DNA of 64,000 bases, from contig CAJUSR010000019.1 in assembly GCA_910588855.1 (NCBI GenBank), positions 13,625-77,624 on the forward strand. Reading direction: 5' to 3'. Every line of letters begins with the position of its first letter. Position 1 is the stretch's first letter. This stretch comes from an uncultured Kineothrix sp. Its GTDB lineage: Bacteria > Bacillota > Clostridia > Lachnospirales > Lachnospiraceae. A model generated the notes under the pieces. The model made no database searches and was not told the DNA's origin. It saw only the letters and a program-made list of their open reading frames with translations. Made by a program: the position numbers and the translations under genes. Below are positions 48,831 to 57,660 of the stretch, piece by piece.

Positions 48831-50825
48831 TCAAACATTTTTCATGTACTGGTACACCATCTTTTCTAAAATGGAATCCTTGTCCTTTTCAAACTCTTTC
48901 AGGTTCTTTTCATCATTTGTCAGTTGATACACCGCATTTTCTACCGCCTTCATACGTTTTAAATCATCTTTCCAGTCCACGCATACATAAAGGATATAAC
49001 GAATCTTATCGTTGGACCATGTTCCTTCATGCTGCAGGCAATAAAGCTCCACACTCTCCGTTTTGGTCATTTCGTATTCCCCGATTATGACAGCCGCCTG
49101 GGAAGACATACTGCAATGTGTCATCAACGCTTCATCTTCTGTCAGAATCTGCTGCATCCTGCGCTGTTTATCGGCATCCGCACAATGACGGAAGCTGATA
49201 AACTGGAAAAACTGTTTTTCGTTCTCATAGGCAAAGTCCAAGTAAACATGAACCTTCCCCTTTTCCGGCAATAGCCCGCTAATCTGGTATGCCTTAAGCA
49301 ATATTTTATTAAATACCCCATCCATTTCTTTTTGCATCGGGATGACATGCAAAGGGCTGTAAGGCAAATCATAGTTATAAGCGGCATTGGTCATATCCAA
49401 CAGTATGGCATCATATTCTTTTTCATTCATCCCCCTGATTTCATACAGTTCTGCAAAAGTAAAGCTTTCAATAAACTGCCCATATCTGGATGATAAACGC
49501 ATTTTGTTGATTTCATTTCCATCAATGCCTAATGAACTGACCAACAGCAGTTTCATCCGACGGATATCGTATTCCTGCTCCGCTATAATTTGGTAAATAA
49601 TACCCACCAATTTCAAAAGGATGGAACTGGAAATTTCTTTTTTCTCCCTTTCCCAAATATAGCCTGCCATCACCCTTGCAATCTTCAATGCAACCGGGCT
49701 TCGCATCGCATAATTTTCATCATAATACCAAAAGTTTTTAAATCCATTCAATTCATAGCGGAACTGCCCCAAAATAGGAATCATGCCAGCCATTAGCATA
49801 TATTCTGCTTTTTCATTGACGGAAAAATCAATATGAAGCCTTTCTTTTATATATTCCAGCAGCTCCCTTCCGTACGAGGCGGCCTTTTTATATTGCAGCG
49901 GGAAACGGTTTTCCGGCTTTTGTTGTTCCAGGCACAGCCGATAAGAAACATCCTCCAGCGTCATAAGATAAATTGCAAAAAATACCGTTTCCTCTTCCAT
50001 AAGATGATATCCTTCAAAGGCTTCACTTAAATGATAGAAAATGCGTTTTGCGATTTCGTACTCTTTTGTCAAACGGACTTCTTCCATACAGCGATTGCCC
50101 ACCCATAAACGATAGCCCGCATTACAGCGGTTCCTCACAATAAGCAGGTAAATAGAAAGCTTCTGTGCATTGATATCGGAGGTTCCAAGCCCGCTTTCCC
50201 GAAGGACTTTCAAAAAAGTATGCCGTATTTTCTGCCTTTCTTCAAAATCACATTCCAGCCACTTGCTGTATTCCATCCCGGCATCATTCAATACCGCTTT
50301 ATGGAAATGGACGGCAAACAGCTCCGTCATCGCAATACGCACATGATATTCCTTTCCATAACATCTAATGCCAAGCCCTTTCCTGTTCTCCCATTCCAGA
50401 TGAAAGCTTTTTAGAAATATCATTGCTTCTGTCAGGGATTTTTGCAACGCACTGCGGGAAATAAACATTTCGTCGGCCAAATCCTCTATCCGCACATATT
50501 TGGAGGAAGACACCAGTTTCCTCGTAATATACAAAAACCTGGCTTGTCCATCCAATGCATAATAGTTGTTCATTACCGACGCACGAAGCACAAGTTGTGC
50601 ATAAAAGTCATCAAATGCCTGCCTGTCCACAATAATGAGCGAATAACCTTCGTTCCTCTTTGCCTTCAGCTCGGCCCCTACTTTTTTCAGTTCACTTCTT
50701 ACCTCCGCCATTTCCGACTTAATCGTCCTCGAACTGACCGCCAGCTTTTTCCCCAGCTCGTCTGCCGTCAACGGGTCGTCGCTTCCTGCCAGTTGATAGA
50801 TGATATTATCGACTCTTACTTTCAT
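48831..50825 (-). CDS. BglG/MtlR-type PRD-containing transcriptional regulator
   Basis: 664 residues. An N-terminal helix-turn-helix (LTADELGKKLAVSSRTIKSEM) is followed by a second helix-turn-helix region, PRD-like domains (about 190-390), a IIB-like domain (KLLLVSSLGIDGNE, where the usual Cys is Ser) and a IIA-like end. Such proteins are controlled by PTS phosphorylation and activate a PTS operon. The neighbouring mannose-family PTS is the likely target. There is no AAA domain, so it is not a LevR-type sigma-54 activator. It overlaps the Cof phosphatase gene by 20 bases. Confidence 0.87.
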   Translation of the reverse strand: MKVRVDNIIYQLAGSDDPLTADELGKKLAVSSRTIKSEMAEVRSELKKVGAELKAKRNEGYSLIIVDRQAFDDFYAQLVLRASVMNNYYALDGQARFLYITRKLVSSSKYVRIEDLADEMFISRSALQKSLTEAMIFLKSFHLEWENRKGLGIRCYGKEYHVRIAMTELFAVHFHKAVLNDAGMEYSKWLECDFEERQKIRHTFLKVLRESGLGTSDINAQKLSIYLLIVRNRCNAGYRLWVGNRCMEEVRLTKEYEIAKRIFYHLSEAFEGYHLMEEETVFFAIYLMTLEDVSYRLCLEQQKPENRFPLQYKKAASYGRELLEYIKERLHIDFSVNEKAEYMLMAGMIPILGQFRYELNGFKNFWYYDENYAMRSPVALKIARVMAGYIWEREKKEISSSILLKLVGIIYQIIAEQEYDIRRMKLLLVSSLGIDGNEINKMRLSSRYGQFIESFTFAELYEIRGMNEKEYDAILLDMTNAAYNYDLPYSPLHVIPMQKEMDGVFNKILLKAYQISGLLPEKGKVHVYLDFAYENEKQFFQFISFRHCADADKQRRMQQILTEDEALMTHCSMSSQAAVIIGEYEMTKTESVELYCLQHEGTWSNDKIRYILYVCVDWKDDLKRMKAVENAVYQLTNDEKNLKEFEKDKDSILEKMVYQYMKNV

Positions 50826-51609
50826 CCGCTTCCCCCATCATATGCGTAAGGCATTCTTTTATATTTGCAAAACCGCGTTCCGCATATTGTTTTAAGCCGG
50901 CACAGCCACTGGTAATATAATAACCGTGGTATGCCTTAATCATAGATAAGTCGTTGAGCGCATCGCCTATGACAGCAACCTTATCCGGATGATAATATTC
51001 CTCAATCCACCGCACCCCTGTCTCCTTGCTAATCCCATATGCCGTCACATCAATGGCTTCTTTATTGCAGTGGAACGATAACCGTCCGTCGAATAACCGG
51101 GCAAGCTCCTCCGCCAACAGCTCTGCCGCCTTATCGGATTCATTTCTGATAAAAAAGGAAATAACTGTCATCTGCCGGAAAGTTTCCTCCGTCAACTTTT
51201 TTATCTGCATTCTTATCCTTTCCAAATCATCGCTGTCCTGCCTGTTATCATACAAAATACCCGATGTTTCCAAATCGGCCGCTCCAAAACAGACTACTTT
51301 TTTCCGTTTTATAACATCTGCCAGCTCTACGGCAGTCTCATGGTCTATTTCGCAGGCATGAAGCAATTGGAAATCCCTGCTCCATATCGCGCTTCCGTTT
51401 TGGGCAATTAGAAAATCCGTCTCGATTCCATACTTCTTTAGCTCCGGGTCTATCATACCCTTGGAGCGCCCTGTAACAATTCCGAACAGATTACCCTTCT
51501 TCCTGAATGTACTAATTGCGTCTTTGTCTTTTTCTTCTACCGCCAGTCCTTTCTCCTTATCGGAATACTGTTTTAATGTTCCATCATAATCAGATGCTAA
51601 AAGTTGCAT
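50806..51609 (-). CDS. Cof-type HAD-IIB phosphatase
   Basis: 267 residues from ATG 51609 (MQLLASDYDGTLK), with AAAGG at 9 bases. Motifs are SDYDGT (I), GIVTGRS (II) and VIGDALNDLSMI (IV). Members remove phosphate from sugar phosphates or phosphorylated cofactors. It overlaps the PRD regulator gene and follows the STM4013-type gene by 62 bases. Confidence 0.93.
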   Translation of the reverse strand: MQLLASDYDGTLKQYSDKEKGLAVEEKDKDAISTFRKKGNLFGIVTGRSKGMIDPELKKYGIETDFLIAQNGSAIWSRDFQLLHACEIDHETAVELADVIKRKKVVCFGAADLETSGILYDNRQDSDDLERIRMQIKKLTEETFRQMTVISFFIRNESDKAAELLAEELARLFDGRLSFHCNKEAIDVTAYGISKETGVRWIEEYYHPDKVAVIGDALNDLSMIKAYHGYYITSGCAGLKQYAERGFANIKECLTHMMGEADESKSR

Positions 51610-51671
51610 GGCTATTATCCTTTCCGGTGCTATCAATAAGTATTTGCAATGGGCTATCTACAATTTGCTAT

Positions 51672-52571
51672 TTATAAGAAAAAATGTTTGTAAGGGATAG
51701 TATCTACTACCGGATGATGGATGCCGTGGAATTGGCAGCCGTCTTCACCGTAACAGGTCCCGTGGTCCGAGCAGCAAATAACGAAAGTGCTGCCCCGCCT
51801 TTCTTTCCAACCATCGAATAGCCTTCCCAGTTCGCCGTCCACATATCGCAAAGCCGCCGCATGGCTCGACAAATCGTCATGGGATGCGCCGTCCAGATAA
51901 AAATAATTTGGATAATGGATGGCATCCACATTTAAATAAAGGAAAATGTGTTTTTCTTTTTCCGCAGACTCTATCTTTTTCAATATAAAATCTACCTGAT
52001 TTTTCGTACTGTCCTTAACCGGGCAGCCAAAAGAAGGGTTCCAGTAACTTTTTTGGAAAAAGCCGGGGAATACCTTTCCAATATCCGAACGTTTATCGAA
52101 AAAAGAAACGCCCCCTACACACCATGTGTCATAGCCGTCCTTTCCCAGCCCTTCCATCACCGTACTGCCGGAAAAGCCGTAAGCCCCTTCGGGCGCCTTC
52201 TTACCAAGGCCGATGGCTTTGGGGAAAAACAGCATTTCCCTATCCGCCAAATTCTTGGCGTCATACCGGCAAGGCAAAAACCCTGCAAACATGGTATGAT
52301 GGGAAGGATAGGTAAAATTGCCCGGCGCCTGACATTTTTCCCATAAGCCGTATCTGTTTAACACCGGAGTCCTTCCGGCCCCCTCCTCCTGTACCGCCAC
52401 ATCATAGCGCAACGTATCCAAACAGATAAATAAAATATCGCAGCTTCCCACCACTTGATTCATATCGACGGAAGGTTTTTTCTGCTCTTTGCCAGAAAGG
52501 AATAAACGGAAAGGAACCTCTTTTTCCGTTATTTTTTCTGTCGTTCTTTCCGCATCCTCTTTCATATCCAT
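51672..52571 (-). CDS. STM4013/SEN3800-family alkaline-phosphatase-fold hydrolase
   Basis: 299 residues. The sulfatase/phosphatase fold is seen: CDILFICLDTLRYDV with the metal-binding Asp, APGNFTYPSHHTMFAGFLP with the likely nucleophile Thr or Ser region, NVDAIHYPN and FVICCSDHGTCYGEDG. The STM4013 family is named after a Salmonella gene next to two radical SAM genes; its substrate is unknown. The start has GGAGGGAAAGG. Here its radical SAM partners are 10 kb away (39068-42029). Confidence 0.83.
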   Translation of the reverse strand: MDMKEDAERTTEKITEKEVPFRLFLSGKEQKKPSVDMNQVVGSCDILFICLDTLRYDVAVQEEGAGRTPVLNRYGLWEKCQAPGNFTYPSHHTMFAGFLPCRYDAKNLADREMLFFPKAIGLGKKAPEGAYGFSGSTVMEGLGKDGYDTWCVGGVSFFDKRSDIGKVFPGFFQKSYWNPSFGCPVKDSTKNQVDFILKKIESAEKEKHIFLYLNVDAIHYPNYFYLDGASHDDLSSHAAALRYVDGELGRLFDGWKERRGSTFVICCSDHGTCYGEDGCQFHGIHHPVVDTIPYKHFFL

Positions 52572-52598
52572 TTTCCTTTCCCTCCACTTGTTCTATAA

Positions 52599-53678
52599 TC
52601 ACAATTTTTTTCCAAGTAACTCCCCATTTACTTTTCCGCTCCCAGAAAGCCATGCCTTCATGATTTGCACCTGATGGCTGTAGATTACATTTCGATGATA
52701 AATATCCTGATAGATTAAATCCCCTTGGGCATTCATCTCGATAATCCTTGGCTTTAGGCTTCCCCTTTCCAACAGGATATCAATCCCCGCGCTTCTAAGC
52801 CCTGTAAAACACTCCATAGCCTTTCTGCATATCTCTTCCACCGAATCCAATACCGAAGCCGGAAGCCCCAGCATCCCTGCTTCCATCGGATGATTATTCA
52901 GATGCAGGTTGGTAATCGGCCCTTTGGAAAGCCTTGCCAAAAGGAAGTCCACGTTATCCTCCTGCACCACTGCCCGTAAATCGTAAGAATATCCCTGATA
53001 TTCCTCCTTCGCATACCAGCGTTCCACAATGCAGTCCAGATTAAGAAGCCGGTTCAGCAAAGATACAATCTGTTCCGGCTCCGTAAAACGGCGGAGCCGT
53101 TTGGTATTCACAAGACCGATGCCCTCCTGCTCCAACGAACAAGTATAAAGCACCATCTTCCCGGAACGGGGCTGCCAGCGGAAAGCCGATACCCCCGCTG
53201 CCCCGGAACCAATTAACGGTTTGATAAAAACTTGATGGATATCACACTTTTCCATCCTTTCCAAAAGCATTTCAACTGACAGAAGGTTTGGCTCCTCCAC
53301 TCCCTCCGCCTCTAAGCTTTCCGTCACCGGAAGCCCCTTTTGGCATAGTTTCTTCTTGCAAGCCCTCTTGTCCAGAAGCCCTGCTATCGCCAAAGGATGA
53401 TTGAAATATTGGATTTTGTAAGTATCGGCCATCCCTGCCAGCTTGTCCAATTTCCTTTTGTAATCCCCTACCAGGCTGTCCAGTTCCCCCAGGGAACAGC
53501 TTTTCCAAAGCGGCGGGTCAATTTTTAAAAACAGTCCTGCCTCCGGAAAACTTCCCCATTGTTTTCCCCAATCGTTCCAATCTACAAAACAAATAGGCAG
53601 ACTTGCCTTTTTTGCCGCCTGCCTAAAATAATCGGTCCGCTTTGTATCCGGGTTCCCCAGAAGCGCCACCTTCCTCAT
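52599..53678 (-). CDS. STM4014-family ATP-grasp-like protein
   Basis: 359 residues. The N-terminal VALLGNPDTKRTDYFRQAAK and the segments VFIKPLIGSGAAGVSAFRW, SYDLRAVVQEDNVDFLLARL and IIEMNAQGDLIYQD fit an ATP-grasp ligase: the second has the phosphate-contact Lys and the last the Mg-binding Glu and Asn. Such enzymes form amide or ester bonds using ATP. It overlaps the STM4015-type gene by the ATGA and is followed by the STM4013-type gene. Confidence 0.83.
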   Translation of the reverse strand: MRKVALLGNPDTKRTDYFRQAAKKASLPICFVDWNDWGKQWGSFPEAGLFLKIDPPLWKSCSLGELDSLVGDYKRKLDKLAGMADTYKIQYFNHPLAIAGLLDKRACKKKLCQKGLPVTESLEAEGVEEPNLLSVEMLLERMEKCDIHQVFIKPLIGSGAAGVSAFRWQPRSGKMVLYTCSLEQEGIGLVNTKRLRRFTEPEQIVSLLNRLLNLDCIVERWYAKEEYQGYSYDLRAVVQEDNVDFLLARLSKGPITNLHLNNHPMEAGMLGLPASVLDSVEEICRKAMECFTGLRSAGIDILLERGSLKPRIIEMNAQGDLIYQDIYHRNVIYSHQVQIMKAWLSGSGKVNGELLGKKL

Positions 53679-54556
53679 TCCGTCAGCATGGCATTCATAT
53701 AGATTTCACCCCTGTATTCATCCGGTTCATTTTTCTCGGAAATATCTACTTCTATGGGCAACCCTTCTAATTTTCCTGCCATATCATCGGACAAATAGTG
53801 ATAATGGACATCCAGTTTCTTTATATTAGGATAAGAAGGCAGTTGCTCCAAAAGCAGTTCCCCTCCTTTATCAGTCAAAGTACCATTGGACAAATCCAGC
53901 GTATGAATCTGCCCCATAAACTTGCTCTCCAAAACCATCTTGGCGATATCATCCTGTATCTCACTATCCACGATGCCTAAATAAGTAAGATTCGGGAAAT
54001 CCGCCTTTTCCAGCAATTCCTTTATAGTATCTGCATCCCCGTCAAACCCATAATCTTCAATTCCAATATAAAGCAGCAGCTTTTTCAACTGGGGAAGCTT
54101 TGCGCCCTGAATGGAACGAAGCACCGACACCGGAAGCCCGCCGCAGATAATCGTTAACGATTCCAGCCCTTCATGGCAGATTTCCCCTAATTCCAAGTCC
54201 GTACTGCCTTTGATTGTCAATGCTTTCAGTTGCGGCATAGCTGCCCAAAGTTTGCTGTAATCCCCTTGTATAATCCATGATACTTCACATTCTTCATAGT
54301 CCATATCGCCGATAAAAAGCTCCTCAATATGGGAAAACCGTTCCTTATTCGCCACAATATCATCCAACATTGTCTGACAGCCATCTTCCCAGGCATCGCC
54401 CCAATCGCCGATAATTATCCCTGTCAATTCGGGTAAATCAGGGTCTGCCAAAATGTCCTCCACCCTGCTGTCCGCTCCTTTGCCCTGCTCTTCATACTCT
54501 TCATAACTATAAGTATATTTTTTTACTTTCTTCCCGTTTTCTAATCCTTCTTTCAT
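53675..54556 (-). CDS. STM4015-family leucine-rich-repeat-like protein
   Basis: 293 residues from ATG 54556. The N-terminal KKYTYSYEEYEEQG and GIIIGDWGDAWEDG are typical; later repeats (LKALTIKGSTDLELGEI, LTYLGIVDSEIQDD, IHTLDLSNGTLTDKGGELL, IKKLDVHYHYLSDD) form an LRR-like solenoid. It may be a recognition scaffold for the radical SAM and ATP-grasp proteins; no function is proved. The longer frame to 54616 runs through a structured leader, and GGAG sits 6 bases from ATG 54556. Confidence 0.8.
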   Translation of the reverse strand: MKEGLENGKKVKKYTYSYEEYEEQGKGADSRVEDILADPDLPELTGIIIGDWGDAWEDGCQTMLDDIVANKERFSHIEELFIGDMDYEECEVSWIIQGDYSKLWAAMPQLKALTIKGSTDLELGEICHEGLESLTIICGGLPVSVLRSIQGAKLPQLKKLLLYIGIEDYGFDGDADTIKELLEKADFPNLTYLGIVDSEIQDDIAKMVLESKFMGQIHTLDLSNGTLTDKGGELLLEQLPSYPNIKKLDVHYHYLSDDMAGKLEGLPIEVDISEKNEPDEYRGEIYMNAMLTE

Positions 54557-54572
54557 TTTTTGCTCCATTTCC

Positions 54573-54649
54573 GTGCGGCTTTTCCACATACTCAGCTTGC
54601 AATGCCGCACTGACATAAACTTGAGATTGAAAATCCAAAATTTCCAATC
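54573..54649 (-). promoter_or_regulatory. Structured leader of the STM4015-type gene (related to those of nagA and IIB)
   Basis: On the minus strand: hairpin P0 GATTGGAAA/TTTTCAATC (54649-54625), a weakened P1 (CTCAAGTTTATG with CATTGCAAGCTGAG), P2 GTGCGGC (54610-54604) with GCCGCAC (54579-54573), then GGAA and the ribosome site. In P2 the second base pair is U-A where the other two leaders have C-G, a compensatory change. Confidence 0.55.
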
Positions 54650-54720
54650 TTACCCCCATGCTTCATTCACCTATCGGATTCCTGGCAATTCCATACTAAC
54701 CTGTATTATGAATCTCATGC

Positions 54721-56328
54721 CTATTGGCACATCTCTTTCATCAGGGAATGTATCTGCCCTAAATTTTTTTCCACGAATTCTACCGCGTTCTTTCCATAAA
54801 CAAGCATATCGCTTTCCAGCCTTTTGCCAAATTTATTTTCCTTCTTTTCTTTTTCCTGATAGCCCTCCAGCTCTTTCAGGAAATCCCACATTTTATCCGT
54901 TCCATGCTTATTCCATTTTCCCCCTTTTTCCACCTCCTCCTTTATTTCTTCCAAAGAAACCCCTTTCTGTTCCAGAAAATCCTCAATCAATTCCACCGGA
55001 TTATTGGATAGGTTTTCCCTTAGCCGTATCTTCGGCATAAATTTTTGGAACTGCAAATACTTCTTCACTTTATCCAAGTCACTTTTCCGTTTTTCTACCG
55101 CACAATAGTCATCCAGCAATATTTCAATCTGCTTATACGAATCAAATTCCAGATAAACTTCCAGTTCTTTCTCCTTTTCATTATAATCCAACAGCAACTG
55201 ATTGCAAAGGCTAATATAATTCACTTTTTTATTTGTAATGTCCGTAATTTTTTCATATCTGGCGCCGCATCCGCATTCATAAATACGCCCTTCCGATTGG
55301 ACAATGCATCCGCATTCGGCACATTTTAAGTAATTATGTTTTTCATTGATAAGCAAAAGGAATCTTTCCCATTCCTGCAAATCATCGCAAAGACGCACCA
55401 GATAAGATAAGGGGTCTTCCTCAAATACCATATAATCGTTTTCCAACTTGTCTGTATGTCGGTAAATTGCCAAAGCCGCCATTTCCACCATACAGCGTTC
55501 CTTTTCATCCAAAGAAAAGATACTCCCCGCAGAATAAAAGTTCAACAGGAAACTAAGAGCCGATAGGCATCCATGATCATTCCGGTTGTATTTTTCCTCA
55601 ATCTTTTCCCCTGGAACCAGCTCGAACAATAAACTGCCTGCCAAAGAAGCACGCAACTCTGCAAATTCTTCCTTTACATTCGACGAAATAATCTTATAAA
55701 AAGGGGCATACTTATGAATCTGTTTCACCTTCCGCATAAAGAAATCCAGCGGATATCCAATATCATGGAACATGGCACCGATAAAATAGCTTTGGTACAA
55801 AACCCTTTTTACTGCCGCTTCATCCGCTTCTGTCTGCGCCTTTACATAGCTGGACAAAATCGTATTGGATTGCAAAATGCATTCAGTCATTGCATCCAGA
55901 AAATCATAATCCAGCATCAATACGGAACCCAGATATACATTGCGGTACTGGTGTTTATAATGCTCCCTAATCCTCTTTGGCACACCGCTTTCCCCATCGT
56001 ATTCCAAAAAGATATCATTTTCCAATGCCCCATAATTGTTCACCAGCAGCCGGTCAATACCCGGGATGTGGAAATACTCCTGGAAAATATGGAGAATATC
56101 GTCCATCATGCAAAGTTCATTGCATACTTCCACTTCCGAATATATCGCTTTGCGTGTTTCATAAATCTGTTCAAAGTTGTACGACGTTAAGCTCTTCTGC
56201 CATGCCCTTCCCTTTTTTTCTTTCTTTTTCCCCGCTTTCAAGAACACCGGCATATTTTCCAACAAATTATGAAAATAATCATACATTCTTTCGTCGTTTA
56301 TGGTTCGGACATTTCCCTTTTTATTCAT
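54721..56328 (-). CDS. HD-domain protein with zinc ribbon, last gene of the five-gene operon
   Basis: 535 residues from ATG 56328 (AAAGGGG at 5 bases). An HD phosphohydrolase core is spread over residues about 135-335: YKHQYRNVYLG, GAMFHDIGYP with the His-Asp pair, NDHGCLSALSF and ALAIYRHTDK. A four-cysteine zinc ribbon follows (CAECGCIVQSEGRIYECGCG, about 363-382). The C-terminal part is helical and charged. HD enzymes act on nucleotides or phosphoesters; the substrate here is unknown. It is 11 bases after the ParA-like gene. Confidence 0.8.
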   Translation of the reverse strand: MNKKGNVRTINDERMYDYFHNLLENMPVFLKAGKKKEKKGRAWQKSLTSYNFEQIYETRKAIYSEVEVCNELCMMDDILHIFQEYFHIPGIDRLLVNNYGALENDIFLEYDGESGVPKRIREHYKHQYRNVYLGSVLMLDYDFLDAMTECILQSNTILSSYVKAQTEADEAAVKRVLYQSYFIGAMFHDIGYPLDFFMRKVKQIHKYAPFYKIISSNVKEEFAELRASLAGSLLFELVPGEKIEEKYNRNDHGCLSALSFLLNFYSAGSIFSLDEKERCMVEMAALAIYRHTDKLENDYMVFEEDPLSYLVRLCDDLQEWERFLLLINEKHNYLKCAECGCIVQSEGRIYECGCGARYEKITDITNKKVNYISLCNQLLLDYNEKEKELEVYLEFDSYKQIEILLDDYCAVEKRKSDLDKVKKYLQFQKFMPKIRLRENLSNNPVELIEDFLEQKGVSLEEIKEEVEKGGKWNKHGTDKMWDFLKELEGYQEKEKKENKFGKRLESDMLVYGKNAVEFVEKNLGQIHSLMKEMCQ

Positions 56329-56339
56329 GGATTCCCCTT

Positions 56340-57659
56340 TCAATGCTCATCCTTCTTTATTTCTTTCTCTTTTTTGGCATTCTCCATTTTCTCTTGCCCT
56401 GCTTCTGCTTTCTCAGCTTCCACTTTTTCCACTTTCTCTTGCCCTGCTTCTGCTTTCTCTATTTCCGCTTTCTGTGTTTCTACTTTCTCCGCTTCCGCCT
56501 GCTTTGCTTCTGTTTTTCCTGCTTTCGCTTGCTCTGCTTCTACTTTTTCCGCTTCTGCTTTCTCTATTTCCTCTTCCTGTGCTTCTACTTTTCCCGCTTC
56601 CGCTTTCTCTCCTTCTGCTTTTCCTGCTTCCTCTTCCTGTAATTCTCCTTTTTCTGCTTTCTCTATTTCCTCTTTCTGTGCTTCTACCCTTTCTGCTTCC
56701 TCTTCCCCCACGTCTTCCTTTTCTACTTCCGCCTTCGTTGGCCAAACATCATAGTCATCGGGGCGGTTTATCAGTTTTGCCTCATTTTTTATAATACTCT
56801 TTTTTAATAAATTTTCATTATAGGGCAGATAAAATATTTTCAGTGACGGAATGTGGAAAATACTTTCTATTTCTCTTATAACATTTTGCTTTTTAAAAAG
56901 AAAGTATGCTTCTTCACCTTCTTCCCTTTCTCTTTGAGACATCCCTTCGCAATCAAACAAATCGTTGATGAGTATGGTTACGGTACGGTTCTTTTTTTTC
57001 AAATATGCCGCATATTCGTTTAAACTTTCCGCTGTCTTCCTGATATGGGAGGCATCCGGCGTTGTAACATAAATTTCTTCCACTTCTACGCTCTTCTTAT
57101 CGTTATTCCTCATTGCATAGATATCTGCCAAAATACACTCCTCCGTATAGGAAATCCCCGGCGCGCAGTCCAGCACAATCAGGTTTTTCCCCTTTCCGTT
57201 CAATATCTGGTTCAACAACTTCTTTACCTTGCTTTGGAAAATACCTCTTTCCACATCCGGGCAGGAACGGAGCCTATCCTGTCCGCTATAGGACTCCTTT
57301 CTTCTGGAAACCGGGTTCAAAATCGCCGCAAAAAAATGGTTTTTACCTTCTAAATTAATTTTTTGCACCTTTTCCTGCAATGTACTGTTTTTTCTATCGT
57401 CCAAATCGTTGTAGTATACCTTTTGTTTTTCCAGAGAAAGGACATACTCCACACCTGTTCCCAGTATATCCAAATCTACATAATATATATTTTGATATGT
57501 ATCTCCTTTATACTCCGACATGCATCGGCAAAGGGCTGCCGTCGTCTTGCCTGCTCCTCCTTTAAACGAATTTATCATAACAATCTTGTTATCTTTTTTA
57601 TTTTCTTTCTTATCATCCTTTTTATCGCCTTTTACCTTATCTTTTTCTTCCCCTATCAT
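56340..57659 (-). CDS. MinD/ParA-family ATPase with charged repeat tail
   Basis: 439 residues. The deviant Walker A motif NSFKGGAGKTT, a switch I Asp in YYVDLDILGTG and NLIVLDCAPGISYTEE (switch II) are seen. The first 20 residues are Lys/Asp-rich. From about residue 305 the tail (about 135 residues) is a Glu/Lys/Ala-rich run with repeated EKAEA-type units, predicted as one long charged helix. Such ATPases position complexes on membranes or DNA. It starts one base after the stop of the 980-residue protein. Confidence 0.88.
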   Translation of the reverse strand: MIGEEKDKVKGDKKDDKKENKKDNKIVMINSFKGGAGKTTAALCRCMSEYKGDTYQNIYYVDLDILGTGVEYVLSLEKQKVYYNDLDDRKNSTLQEKVQKINLEGKNHFFAAILNPVSRRKESYSGQDRLRSCPDVERGIFQSKVKKLLNQILNGKGKNLIVLDCAPGISYTEECILADIYAMRNNDKKSVEVEEIYVTTPDASHIRKTAESLNEYAAYLKKKNRTVTILINDLFDCEGMSQREREEGEEAYFLFKKQNVIREIESIFHIPSLKIFYLPYNENLLKKSIIKNEAKLINRPDDYDVWPTKAEVEKEDVGEEEAERVEAQKEEIEKAEKGELQEEEAGKAEGEKAEAGKVEAQEEEIEKAEAEKVEAEQAKAGKTEAKQAEAEKVETQKAEIEKAEAGQEKVEKVEAEKAEAGQEKMENAKKEKEIKKDEH

Positions 57660-57660
57660 T

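Noticed and set aside
56269..56794. Plus-strand Ser/Phe/Leu-rich frames of 161-221 codons
   Set aside because: They are mirror images of the Glu/Lys/Ala repeat tail of the ParA-like ATPase and have no ribosome site.
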